5,842 bases of DNA from STD2-77 sp964503935 (GTDB taxonomy: Bacteria; Patescibacteriota; Minisyncoccia; JAHIHE01; JAGLIN01): the NCBI GenBank assembly GCA_964503935.1, contig CAZDCJ010000054.1, positions 1 through 5,842 on the forward strand. The letters run 5' to 3'. The notes beneath the pieces were generated by a model. It worked only from the letters and a program-made list of their open reading frames with translations. It did no database searches and was not told where the DNA came from. Positions 1-5,240 of this stretch are shown here, in pieces. A program made the position numbers and the translations under genes. Positions within the stretch are counted from its first letter, which is position 1. Each line of letters starts with the position of its first letter.

Positions 1-277
1 GTTCGTCTTTCACGTCGTCTATAGCCTTATAAATATCATCGCTCTCCACGACCGAACGGAACATCTTCTTCGGCAGCTGCAGGTTCACCTCCGCCTTGTA
101 GATGTCTCCCTGCTGGTGGTGCTGAGTGGTCTTGGCAAGCTCGATGCGTGCCACTACGCGGTTTCCGCCCAGGTCGATGTCTTCCAGGAATTTCTTGAGT
201 CCCCCGATCTTCTCTTCGGCGTAATCCTTGAGGTCGTTGTGGAGCTCCAAGTTCGTTCCTTTGATAATGATATTCAT
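1..277 (-). CDS. hpf: Ribosome hibernation promoting factor (HPF/RaiA/YfiA, S30AE family), 3' end cut by window edge
   Basis: Reading leftward from ATG at 277, 92 codons stay open to the window edge. The protein begins MNIIIKGTNLELHNDLKDYA, continues with an EEKIGGLKKFLEDI helix, a strand with NRVVARIELAKTT, then HHQQGDIYKAEVNLQLP and ends in SDDIYKAIDDVKDE. This is the S30AE fold order beta-alpha-beta-beta-beta-alpha, including the typical GDIYKAEVNL strand and the DIYKAID start of helix 2. Family members bind the 30S decoding region in stationary phase and block or dimerise ribosomes. The visible part covers nearly the whole N-terminal domain. Whether a C-terminal dimerisation domain follows (long HPF) or not (short form) lies outside the window. 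The gene has its own promoter upstream, but no Shine-Dalgarno sequence precedes the ATG (AACTCCCAAAGCT). The wording TTxHHxxGDI resembles Patescibacterial homologues from memory, not from a search. Confidence 0.95.
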   Translation of the reverse strand, partial: MNIIIKGTNLELHNDLKDYAEEKIGGLKKFLEDIDLGGNRVVARIELAKTTQHHQQGDIYKAEVNLQLPKKMFRSVVESDDIYKAIDDVKDE

Positions 278-309
278 AGCTTTGGGAGTTAATGATTATC
301 CTTGCATCC

Positions 310-337
310 ATGATACCACAAACGGGCGATTTGTCGA
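310..337 (-). promoter_or_regulatory. Sigma70-type promoter of the HPF gene
   Basis: On the minus strand a TCGACA -35 (332-337) is followed after 16 bp by TATCAT (310-315), preceded by TG plus one base, an extended -10. Transcription would start near 303, giving a leader of about 25 nt before the ATG at 277. The -10 sits in the gap between the small Cys/His gene and hpf, so hpf can be expressed on its own. Confidence 0.6.
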
Positions 338-348
338 GAAAAATGCGC

Positions 349-372
349 AAAAAAAGAGGGAGTTTTGATCCC
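349..372 (-). terminator. Weak candidate terminator after the Cys/His protein gene
   Basis: Downstream of the TAA at 376-378, the minus strand has GGGA (369-372), a 7-nt loop, TCCC (358-361), then TCT and a run of seven T ending at 349. The stem is only 4 bp, so termination would be partial and the hpf gene may receive read-through. The position between a stop codon and the next promoter is the main support. Confidence 0.4.
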
Positions 373-375
373 AAC

Positions 376-639
376 TTAATAATTCCAATGCGTCTCATAG
401 CCGCAGTGGCGGCATTTGCTTATTGATTGACGCACGCCTACTTCACCGACCATGGCGTGCTTGCAATTCGAATTTCCTTCGCGCCACACGGTCTCAGTAT
501 GGGCGTGGATTTCCCGGCCGCATTCCTTGCAGGTCTGTACTGTCATTTTGCTATTTTCTTCTTCCTTCCATTTTTCGTGTTTGCAGTCCGGTCTTCCTTC
601 TTTCCACACAGTGCTGATGGTGATTGTCTTGTTCGGCAT
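376..639 (-). CDS. Small two-repeat Cys/His protein, probably zinc-binding (87 aa)
   Basis: The protein is built of two similar 40-residue repeats. Each has VW(K/R)EG (residues 11-15 and 51-55), then C-K-H (19-21 and 59-61), a 15-16 residue spacer, and CxxCG followed by ExH (37-45 and 76-84). The repeated Cx1H...CxxC ligand set suggests one metal ion per repeat, as in zinc ribbons; this is inferred from spacing. There is no signal peptide or membrane segment, so it is likely cytoplasmic. The frame also offers an ATG at 663, but that codon overlaps the -10 hexamer of the promoter, so the transcript must start inside the longer frame. The ATG at 639 is therefore chosen, giving MPNKTITIST; it is preceded by a G-rich stretch (GTGGGGGAACAAA) that is a weak RBS. 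I do not recognise the family. It could be a DNA- or RNA-binding accessory or a metal buffer. Confidence 0.78.
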   Translation of the reverse strand: MPNKTITISTVWKEGRPDCKHEKWKEEENSKMTVQTCKECGREIHAHTETVWREGNSNCKHAMVGEVGVRQSISKCRHCGYETHWNY

Positions 640-661
640 TTTGTTCCCCCACTTGGATTGC

Positions 662-690
662 ATTATATCATGCCATGGTTAATATGTCAA
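662..690 (-). promoter_or_regulatory. Consensus sigma70 promoter of the small Cys/His gene
   Basis: A perfect TTGACA (685-690) is followed after exactly 17 bp by a perfect TATAAT (662-667), itself preceded by TGA (extended -10). Predicted start of transcription is near 655, about 16 nt before the ATG at 639. This is the strongest promoter in the window and predicts high, largely unregulated transcription. Confidence 0.85.
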
Positions 691-742
691 GAGGATTTGC
701 CTATACTGATTATACGTCGTCTGTGAGCTTTGCTTTATCATA

Positions 743-755
743 CCCCATAGCGGGG
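743..755. repeat. Short CCCC/GGGG hairpin preceding the REP-like pair
   Basis: CCCC (743-746) and GGGG (752-755) flank ATAGC. The flanking text (TACCCC...GGGGAATCTCTGG) resembles the CATTCCCGC...GCGGGAATC type of interspersed palindrome seen in uncultured bacteria, from memory. It lies directly before the longer inverted repeat and may be part of the same composite element. Confidence 0.4.
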
Positions 756-762
756 AATCTCT

Positions 763-836
763 GGAGTAGCGGGCTTTAGTCCGCGCCTTTCTTCCGTCAA
801 TCTTTCAAATGCGCGCGAACTAAAGTTCGCTACTCC
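763..836. repeat. Inverted pair of REP-like hairpins (BIME/REPIN-like)
   Basis: Arms 763-786 and 813-836 are inverted copies, matching at 21 of 24 positions, separated by 26 bp. Each arm contains its own hairpin: 769-784 (GCGGGCTTTAGTCCGC) and 815-830 (GCGAACTAAAGTTCGC). The differences between arms keep pairing: one G-C pair in the left becomes A-T in the right, and one G-T wobble becomes A-T. It occupies the gap between the MFS transporter stop (914) and the Cys/His gene promoter (690). No other gene is visible in 691-913. On the transcript of the transporter it would form a stable 3' structure that could protect the mRNA or slow polymerase; no T-run follows, so it is not a standard terminator. 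Confidence 0.75.
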
Positions 837-913
837 AAAATGAGCAGACAGGAGAATCCGAGAAATTATCCATCATTACGATTTCATGCTTTTCCACGAC
901 TCGAAGGCCGCAT

Positions 914-2164
914 CTATTTTTCTGACCTTTCTTCGAAGGTAAAGAAGAGCGAATAGGCACCCATGACGAAGATCAGGACGCCGGCGACGAGGAAAGTCCT
1001 CTGATATCCCCAGGCACCCACGGCAAATCCTCCCAGGAGGCCGCCCAAGGCCGGTCCGAGAGTCGTCATGATGGAGTCGATAGTAGATGCTTCTTCTTTG
1101 AAGTCGTCGAGCTTCTTGGCGAAGAAGGCGCTCTTGCCACTGCCCAGGACCAGCGCGCCCATCGAGTCGAGGAGATTGAGGACGAAAAGCGCACCGACGG
1201 AAAGGGCGGAATAGAAGATGCCGATGATGGCCGCCGCCAATCCTTCCAGAGCGATGCCGCCGCTTACCAGCTTGGTCTTATGGAATCTGCCCATGAGCTT
1301 GATCGTAAGGACCGAGAATGGCACGTAGACGAAAGAGATGGCAGCCGTGAAGCGGATGATATCGTCTTGGGTAAAAGAGAGGTCTTTGAGAAGCAGGACG
1401 AAGAAAGCCCGGTAGACGCCGCCTAGGACCAAGGCGCCGAAGACGAAAGAGATCATAAGAAGCACATTCCGGCGCTGATCGAGGAGACGCACGACTTCTC
1501 GATAACGCATGAGCTGGCCCATGCCTTGAGCTTGCGTCATCCGGGCTTCTCTTCTCAGCTCGGACACATCGGCGTTATCCTTGAGTCTTGCATATGCGTA
1601 TATGGCATTTAAGAACTGGATGATGACGCTGAGGAGGAATACGCCGGGAAAGCCGAATTTCCAGATGACGAGCCCGCCTACTCCCGGCGCGAGGGCGGTG
1701 GCATAGCTTGGCATCGCGTAGAACCAGCCGAAGCTCCGGGTCTTGCTCTCGGGGTTGGAATTCATGAGGATGAATTTGAGCGAGACCAGCCAGGCGGCAG
1801 CGCTCACCCCTAGGATTATCTGTGCCAGGTAGAATACCCGGAGGTCCTGGCTGAGAAGCATGAGGAGGGCGAATACTCCGTAGCCGAATACGCCCAGCGC
1901 TGCCAATTTGGCAGGGTTGGTCTTGTGTATGTAATGATTGATCGCGAAACACGAGACGGAGATAATGGAATACGTAAGGAAATAGATGCCGCCGATGCTC
2001 ACGATGGATATCCCTACCGAGGAGAGATAGAGCGGATAATAGAGAGAGAAGAGCTTGTATCCGAACATGAGAAGGAAATGGATCAGCGACACGTCGAAGG
2101 TCGTCTGTTCCATCTTGGGCAGCCAGGAGAGGAGTCCGTGGTTGTCGTGGATTATGTTTGGCAT
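914..2164 (-). CDS. MFS transporter, 12 predicted membrane helices, substrate unknown
   Basis: The 416-residue protein has about 12 hydrophobic segments, roughly at residues 24-48, 50-74, 86-105, 110-134, 150-168, 172-193, 233-257, 268-290, 298-318, 320-341, 366-384 and 388-410, with a charged central loop (194-232) between the six-helix halves. Both halves carry a motif C-like turn: ALAPGVGG at 157-164 in helix 5 and LGPALGG at 369-375 in helix 11, the antiporter-type bend of drug/proton exchangers. The motif A loop is degenerate in both halves (NHYIHKTNPAK after helix 2, GRFHKTK after helix 8). It is an inner-membrane secondary transporter, perhaps an efflux pump, but no substrate can be assigned. 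Length fits the family. No Shine-Dalgarno precedes the ATG at 2164; a second in-frame ATG at 2113 (residue 18) would still keep all helices and is an alternative start, also without an RBS. No clear T-run terminator follows the TAG at 914-916. Confidence 0.9.
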   Translation of the reverse strand: MPNIIHDNHGLLSWLPKMEQTTFDVSLIHFLLMFGYKLFSLYYPLYLSSVGISIVSIGGIYFLTYSIISVSCFAINHYIHKTNPAKLAALGVFGYGVFALLMLLSQDLRVFYLAQIILGVSAAAWLVSLKFILMNSNPESKTRSFGWFYAMPSYATALAPGVGGLVIWKFGFPGVFLLSVIIQFLNAIYAYARLKDNADVSELRREARMTQAQGMGQLMRYREVVRLLDQRRNVLLMISFVFGALVLGGVYRAFFVLLLKDLSFTQDDIIRFTAAISFVYVPFSVLTIKLMGRFHKTKLVSGGIALEGLAAAIIGIFYSALSVGALFVLNLLDSMGALVLGSGKSAFFAKKLDDFKEEASTIDSIMTTLGPALGGLLGGFAVGAWGYQRTFLVAGVLIFVMGAYSLFFTFEERSEK

Positions 2165-2173
2165 CTGTTTAAT

Positions 2174-2202
2174 AAGGTATGAAAATTGAAAGGTATTGTC
2201 AT
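2174..2202 (-). promoter_or_regulatory. Candidate promoter of the MFS gene, -35 lies in the inverted-repeat element
   Basis: ATGACA (2197-2202) and TACCTT (2174-2179) are 17 bp apart on the minus strand. The -35 falls inside the terminal inverted repeat of the neighbouring element. Initiation would be near 2167, almost on the ATG at 2164, implying either a leaderless message or use of the ATG at 2113. The hexamers are imperfect, so this is a tentative call. Confidence 0.35.
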
Positions 2203-2337
2203 TTCGAACGGAGCTTTAGCGAAGTGAGAAATCTGGGAGTTGTACGAAGCAAAGGAATGATAGATTTTTTAGGATAAATCTTTGTAATTTTTGTGCAGTT
2301 TAAAGATTTCTCAGTCGTTCCTCCTTCGAAATGACAA
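2196..2337. mobile_element. MITE-like or REPIN-like element with 13-bp perfect terminal inverted repeats, no coding capacity
   Basis: TTGTCATTTCGAA (2196-2208) is repeated perfectly inverted at 2325-2337. A second inner inverted pair, GAGAAATCT (2226-2234) and AGATTTCTC (2304-2312), lies inside, and a third small pair AGATTT/AAATCT (2262-2267, 2276-2281) sits in the middle, so the whole 142 bp can fold as a long interrupted hairpin. No open frame of note lies within. The TGTCATTTCGAA...GAGAAATCT wording is of a kind commonly scattered in intergenic regions of uncultured bacteria (recalled, not searched). No obvious target-site duplication is visible at its borders. It occupies the upstream region of the MFS gene. 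Confidence 0.6.
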
Positions 2338-2405
2338 ATAATGATTCATTTGTAGAGAAATTATCGAATCGTTCTATTTTATCTTGATATTACCATATCT
2401 GAGGC

Positions 2406-2433
2406 AAAAAAATAAGAGAACGCGTGCGTCCTC
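2406..2433 (-). terminator. Intrinsic terminator of the 113-residue protein gene
   Basis: On the minus strand GAGGACG (2427-2433) pairs with CGTTCTC (2416-2422) across a CACG loop: 7 bp with one G-T wobble. TTA and a run of seven T (2406-2412) follow. It begins 8 nt after the TAG stop at 2441-2443. Confidence 0.75.
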
Positions 2434-2440
2434 ATCGGTC

Positions 2441-2782
2441 CTACGTTTCCGAACTTTGTTCGATCTGGCTTCGGGGGTATATCTGTTCTTTGAAGATCAG
2501 ATCAATCTCCTCCTCGAATCCTCGGTGCGCTTTGGGATTCATCATGATCTCCGTAATCATCCTTGCGAATCTTTCTTTGTCTTCCTCGCTCAAAGAAAGC
2601 TTATCGATTTCTACCAAATATGTGGCAAGGATGCTTTGTGCGTCGAGATACAGGCAGAAATGCCCGTTGAAATTTTCTCGGATCACTCTTTCTCTTTCTT
2701 CTTCCGGCAGCTCTACGTCCAGCTGGCTTCTTTCCTTTGGGAATCTTATCACGATTGAGAAACTTTCGTTCTTTTTTTCCAT
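2441..2782 (-). CDS. Conserved-looking hypothetical protein, 113 aa, charged and soluble
   Basis: I do not recognise this protein. It starts with a lysine-rich MEKKNESFSIVIRFPKE, a likely beta strand (SIVIRF), followed by an acidic/basic helix LPEEERERVIRENFNG (residues 25-40), a hydrophobic stretch FCLYLDAQSILATYLVEID (42-60), and a second charged segment LSEEDKERFARMITEIMMNP (64-83). It has no membrane segment, no signal peptide and no catalytic motif; a single cysteine is present. The start is secure: AAGGAGG at 2788-2794 lies 5 nt before the ATG. The gene has its own promoter and terminator, so it is a monocistronic unit. It could be a small regulatory or adaptor protein, but nothing in the sequence proves a role. 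Confidence 0.8.
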   Translation of the reverse strand: MEKKNESFSIVIRFPKERSQLDVELPEEERERVIRENFNGHFCLYLDAQSILATYLVEIDKLSLSEEDKERFARMITEIMMNPKAHRGFEEEIDLIFKEQIYPRSQIEQSSET

Positions 2783-2830
2783 TTCACCCTCCTTCCGCGT
2801 AATTAGTTTTTACGACTTCGGATTGAGTTC

Positions 2831-2859
2831 AGGTTAGGCTAAGTCTTCGTACTTGTCAA
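2831..2859 (-). promoter_or_regulatory. Sigma70-type promoter of the 113-residue protein gene
   Basis: A perfect TTGACA (2854-2859) is followed after 17 bp by TAACCT (2831-2836), which keeps the key T, A and final T of the -10. Start of transcription would be near 2824, giving a leader of about 40 nt that contains the strong AAGGAGG. It lies just downstream of the terminator of the 378-residue gene. Confidence 0.6.
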
Positions 2860-2884
2860 TGCTGTTGTCCGCTCTAAAGTAGAT

Positions 2885-2913
2885 AAAAAATAAGAGAACG
2901 TTTCCATTCTCTT
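2885..2913 (-). terminator. Intrinsic terminator of the 378-residue protein gene
   Basis: Immediately after the TGA (2917-2919), the minus strand has AAGAGAA (2907-2913), an 8-nt loop, TTCTCTT (2892-2898), then A and six T (2885-2890). The 7-bp stem is perfect. Its tail is identical over 16 bases to that of the terminator at 2406-2433. Confidence 0.8.
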
Positions 2914-2916
2914 TTC

Positions 2917-4053
2917 TCAGCCATCCTTCTCGGCTGCTAATGTCTTCATTTTTTCTCTTTGCTCCTCTGTCAGCCACTCTGAGTCTTTGAGCTCTCGGGC
3001 GAGTTTCAGCCCGTTTGATCTGTATCCTGGCAAGAGGCAATCGACTTCGGCCAGGTGTGCTTTTATGTATGCCATTTCACAGACGGGCATAAACCCGGAA
3101 CACATATCTCTGAGGTCTAGCAGACACAGCATCCCCTCGAGAGGATTTCTTTCCGCATTGCGCATATAATCGTCGACAAGTTGCTTGGTTTCCAGCCTGA
3201 AGACCCCGTCATCCGGCTTTTGAAGCATTTTTATCTCATTCGAAATCTTTTCTTTTTTCATCTGTGCCGCGTATTTCTTCGTATGCATCGCTTCAGGATA
3301 GCACTGCGCCGCCATTTTGTAGCATCGCTTGGCCTTTATCAGGGAACTCAGCTTTTGTGAAGGAAGCTTGCTCCTTCGCGCTTCTTGGTGGTACAGCAAT
3401 CCTAGCGTATATGATACGTCGCCGGGGAATTCCGCGTGTTCCAAGGTCATGTCCCGGCTTATCGCGGTAAGCATATCTATGCACTTGGCGGGATCTGTCA
3501 ATTCGCCGCAAAGGACGAGATTGAAGTCGAGCTCGAGTATGAGCCGTTTGCGCTTCTCTTCGTCTTCGGGTCGCGGACCGACGAGCCCCTCCCACCATCC
3601 GTCCAGGACTATTTTCGCGCTGTCGAATAGGCAGTTTGCGGTATCATCTTCTTTTGCCATCAGGATGAGGCCTGCGTATGACGATATGATGTACCCGATC
3701 GACACATTGAGGTCGGCGCCTTCCAAATCCCATGTATCTTCCAGAGAATTCTCGTATGCTTCGACAGCCGATAGGTAGTGTTCTTTGCGGCTCTCGAGGT
3801 CTTGGCTCAGGGATCCGATCATGAGGCGGTTCTTGCCGAGACCTCCGTAGGCAATTATCTTCCACATTGCTACCCCCTCTTTCCCGAGTGCGGCAAGCTC
3901 TTCTGCGAATTCCGGTCGTCTTCCTTCGATGAGGTCCAGTACCGAGTACCATTCTTCGATCGCTTCGGAATACCTTTCTTCGCCTCTCATCTTTTCGGCT
4001 TTATCATAATGCTTTTTTAGCTTCTCAAAGGGCAGATTTCCTTCTGTTATCAC
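2917..4053 (-). CDS. TPR-like helical protein, 378 aa, function unknown
   Basis: The protein looks entirely alpha-helical and soluble, with no signal peptide or membrane segment. The N-terminus has a tetratricopeptide-like pair: residues 12-42 with A19, Y28, A31, W35 and L39 spaced as in TPR helices, and again around residues 89-104 (KEHYLSAVEAYENSLE) and 214-250 (SYTLGLLYHQ then AKRCYKMAAQCYPEA). TPR scaffolds bind protein partners; that is family knowledge, and the partner here is unknown. Nine cysteines are scattered without a CxxC pattern, so a metal site is not evident. The start shown is GTG, giving ITEGNLPFEK, but the strong GAGGAGGAG upstream ends 12 nt before it; see findings for a possible ATA start three codons earlier. 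The gene has its own promoter and terminator. It could instead be another alpha-solenoid, since the repeats are degenerate. Confidence 0.82.
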   Translation of the reverse strand: MITEGNLPFEKLKKHYDKAEKMRGEERYSEAIEEWYSVLDLIEGRRPEFAEELAALGKEGVAMWKIIAYGGLGKNRLMIGSLSQDLESRKEHYLSAVEAYENSLEDTWDLEGADLNVSIGYIISSYAGLILMAKEDDTANCLFDSAKIVLDGWWEGLVGPRPEDEEKRKRLILELDFNLVLCGELTDPAKCIDMLTAISRDMTLEHAEFPGDVSYTLGLLYHQEARRSKLPSQKLSSLIKAKRCYKMAAQCYPEAMHTKKYAAQMKKEKISNEIKMLQKPDDGVFRLETKQLVDDYMRNAERNPLEGMLCLLDLRDMCSGFMPVCEMAYIKAHLAEVDCLLPGYRSNGLKLARELKDSEWLTEEQREKMKTLAAEKDG

Positions 4054-4112
4054 TTCTATCTTGATCTCCTCCTCTTGTTTTCTGTCTGATAAATCCAGGC
4101 TGAAGTAAGGCT

Positions 4113-4141
4113 ACGATATAATGAAGATCCGTATCTGTCAA
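4113..4141 (-). promoter_or_regulatory. Sigma70-type promoter of the 378-residue protein gene
   Basis: A perfect TTGACA (4136-4141) is followed after 17 bp by TATCGT (4113-4118); the overlapping TATATC (4115-4120) would give 15 bp. A second TTGAC (TTGACG, 4145-4150) lies 9 bp upstream as a direct repeat and might be part of an activator or alternative -35 site. The leader is about 50 nt and contains the GAGGAGGAG ribosome binding site at 4066-4074. Confidence 0.6.
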
Positions 4142-4164
4142 GGACGTCAACCGCCGGACAAAAG

Positions 4165-4209
4165 AAAAAAGCAACTCGTTTGCTCGTTGGCAAAGTCATC
4201 GTTGCTTTT
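4165..4209 (-). terminator. Nested-hairpin intrinsic terminator, mainly for the 254-residue protein gene
   Basis: An outer stem AAAAGCAAC/GTTGCTTTT (4167-4175 with 4201-4209) encloses an inner stem TTTGC/GCAAA (4179-4183 with 4190-4194). On the minus strand the outer stem ends in six T, then CTTTTG; on the plus strand it ends in TTTT, so weak bidirectional action is possible. It separates the 254-residue gene from the promoter of the 378-residue gene. Confidence 0.75.
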
Positions 4210-4383
4210 GAAATCATAGTCTTTCTTCCCACCTCACACCCATATTCGTTACTGCCGAGCTCATGAACGGAGCGGCAGAATCGTTCGGCATAGCGAGGTT
4301 CGTTATTTGATCGTTGTTTATCGTTATTGCAGGAGCGACGAGGAAAGTGCAATCGGTGCGGGATGGCTTAGCCGGCATCCTTT
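4210..4383 (-). other. Long structured 3' region of the 254-residue gene, no gene seen
   Basis: Between the TAA at 4384-4386 and the terminator lie about 175 bases with no convincing ORF. They hold a hairpin with CTGCCG/CGGCAG (4252-4257, 4273-4278) extended inward by GAG/CTC with a two-base bulge. They also hold the pentamer TCGTT at 4246, 4281, 4300, 4311 and 4321 on the plus strand; it recurs at 4176, 4184 and 4199 in the terminator. An open frame spanning 4056-4352 on the minus strand runs through both terminator and promoter and is not credited. Confidence 0.45.
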
Positions 4384-5148
4384 TTACCTTTGCTTCCCTA
4401 ATAAACTCTCGGTCAGTTCTGTGAGGCGCTTTTCGGCTCCATCATGGTTACTGATAAAATTCGGGTTCGCCGGATCAAGCGAGAGCTGTATTTCCCAGAG
4501 CGTAAGCGATTCTTCGGCGGCAGTTATGGCTGCTTTCGGTCCGAAAAGCCTCTCCATGATCTGGGATACCCAGAAATTCGCGCTTGCTCGGTGGTGCAAG
4601 TTGACGAGACCGCCTCCGTATAATTCGATCGCGCTTCTCATGAACCCGAGTGCGAGCATTGCATCGGCTTTATCCTTTCCTTTGGCAAAGAGCCACCGCG
4701 CCGTATTATTCATTAAGTTGGCAGTATTGATTGGGTCTACAAGTCCGTCTACCCACTTATAGGCCAATGCGAGCACCTCTTCTTTCGGCGCCGCGTCCTT
4801 AGGATTACGGAATCCTATCATCCGCGCATTATCCTTGGCTGGCGTATCCGGAAGCTTGCCTAGATAATATTTCGCCTTCTCCGGATTTCCCAGATAGCTT
4901 TCAATCGCAGAGAGGCATCTCAAGCCTCTTAACGAATCATCTCCGGCCAGGAGTGCTTCCTGGCGCGCCTCATCGAATTGTTTCTGTCGATAGAATGCCC
5001 ATGCTCTGAAGGCGTGAAGTTCATCCGCTTCCTCAGAAGATAGACCCTCGGCTTTTAGCAATCCCTCGGTTTCCTGAAGGACTGTGGCGGTTTTTCCCTG
5101 ATTGAGGATAGAATCAAGATTTTCTACTGTCAGGCTGAAATCTGACAA
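4384..5148 (-). CDS. TPR-like protein, 254 aa, TTG start, function unknown
   Basis: The protein is helical and soluble. Residues 44-70 (LHAFRAWAFYRQKQFDEARQ...) and 76-102 (LRCLSAIESYLGNPEKAKYY...) fit the TPR pattern with an aromatic in helix A, a short turn (QKQF, GNPE) and xxA in helix B. Residues 146-178 (NNTARWLFAKGKDKADAMLAL...) and 190-225 may be two more degenerate repeats, ending in LSLDPANPNF, a TPR-like DPxNP turn. The start is a TTG at 5146-5148, decided by AAGGAGG at 5157-5163, 8 nt upstream. The leader is about 85 nt and contains a hairpin. It shares a promoter region with the divergent gene beginning at 5373, which suggests co-regulation. No catalytic residues are evident. It is likely a protein-interaction scaffold; the substrate or partner is unknown, and similarity to the 378-residue neighbour is only structural. 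Confidence 0.82.
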   Translation of the reverse strand: MSDFSLTVENLDSILNQGKTATVLQETEGLLKAEGLSSEEADELHAFRAWAFYRQKQFDEARQEALLAGDDSLRGLRCLSAIESYLGNPEKAKYYLGKLPDTPAKDNARMIGFRNPKDAAPKEEVLALAYKWVDGLVDPINTANLMNNTARWLFAKGKDKADAMLALGFMRSAIELYGGGLVNLHHRASANFWVSQIMERLFGPKAAITAAEESLTLWEIQLSLDPANPNFISNHDGAEKRLTELTESLLGKQR

Positions 5149-5188
5149 TACTTTTGCCTCCTTTTTTGTTTCTGCTATGTATTATTCA

Positions 5189-5221
5189 GCCGGGATATCT
5201 GATGAAGTAGTCAGATCCGGC
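5189..5221 (-). promoter_or_regulatory. Hairpin in the 5' leader of the 254-residue protein gene
   Basis: GCCGG-ATCTGA (5211-5221 read leftward) pairs with TCAGAT-CCGGC (5189-5202) around an 8-nt loop CTACTTCA, with a 3-nt bulge ATC on the 3' side: 11 bp in all. It lies between the promoter and the ribosome binding site at 5157-5163. No T-run follows, so it is not a classical attenuator; it may be a protein-binding site or an mRNA-stabilising structure. Confidence 0.55.
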
Positions 5222-5240
5222 ATTTTTCAAAGAATAACTA

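Noticed and set aside
36..398. Open frame of 120 codons on the minus strand
   Set aside because: It overlaps the HPF gene in another frame and crosses its promoter; the product is Arg/Gly/Pro-rich shadow sequence, while the HPF frame has clear family motifs.
700..720. TATACT and TATACG sequences resembling a plus-strand -10
   Set aside because: No -35 at proper distance and no plus-strand gene downstream; the region leads into the REP-like pair.
427..726. Plus-strand open frame over the Cys/His gene
   Set aside because: It is antisense to a gene with repeat-structured protein and consensus promoter, has no RBS, and its protein is a Cys/Phe-rich artefact.
1925..2182. Plus-strand open frame of 85 codons
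   Set aside because: Antisense to the N-terminal helices of the MFS transporter; rich in D, E and R from complementary hydrophobic codons.
2386..2399. Small hairpin GATAT-TACC-ATATC
   Set aside because: Five AT-rich pairs in an AT-rich stretch, with no T-run or neighbouring signal; not significant.
2384..2837. Two plus-strand open frames over the 113-residue protein gene
   Set aside because: They run through the terminator and the RBS of the minus-strand gene, have no RBS of their own and have Phe/Ser-rich products typical of antisense frames.
3329..3778. Plus-strand open frame of 149 codons inside the TPR-like gene
   Set aside because: Fully antisense to a helical protein with promoter and terminator; Ser/Arg-rich and without RBS.
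4056..4352. Minus-strand open frame of 98 codons between the two TPR-like genes
   Set aside because: It runs straight through a strong terminator and a promoter, and its product is low-complexity Arg/Ser sequence.
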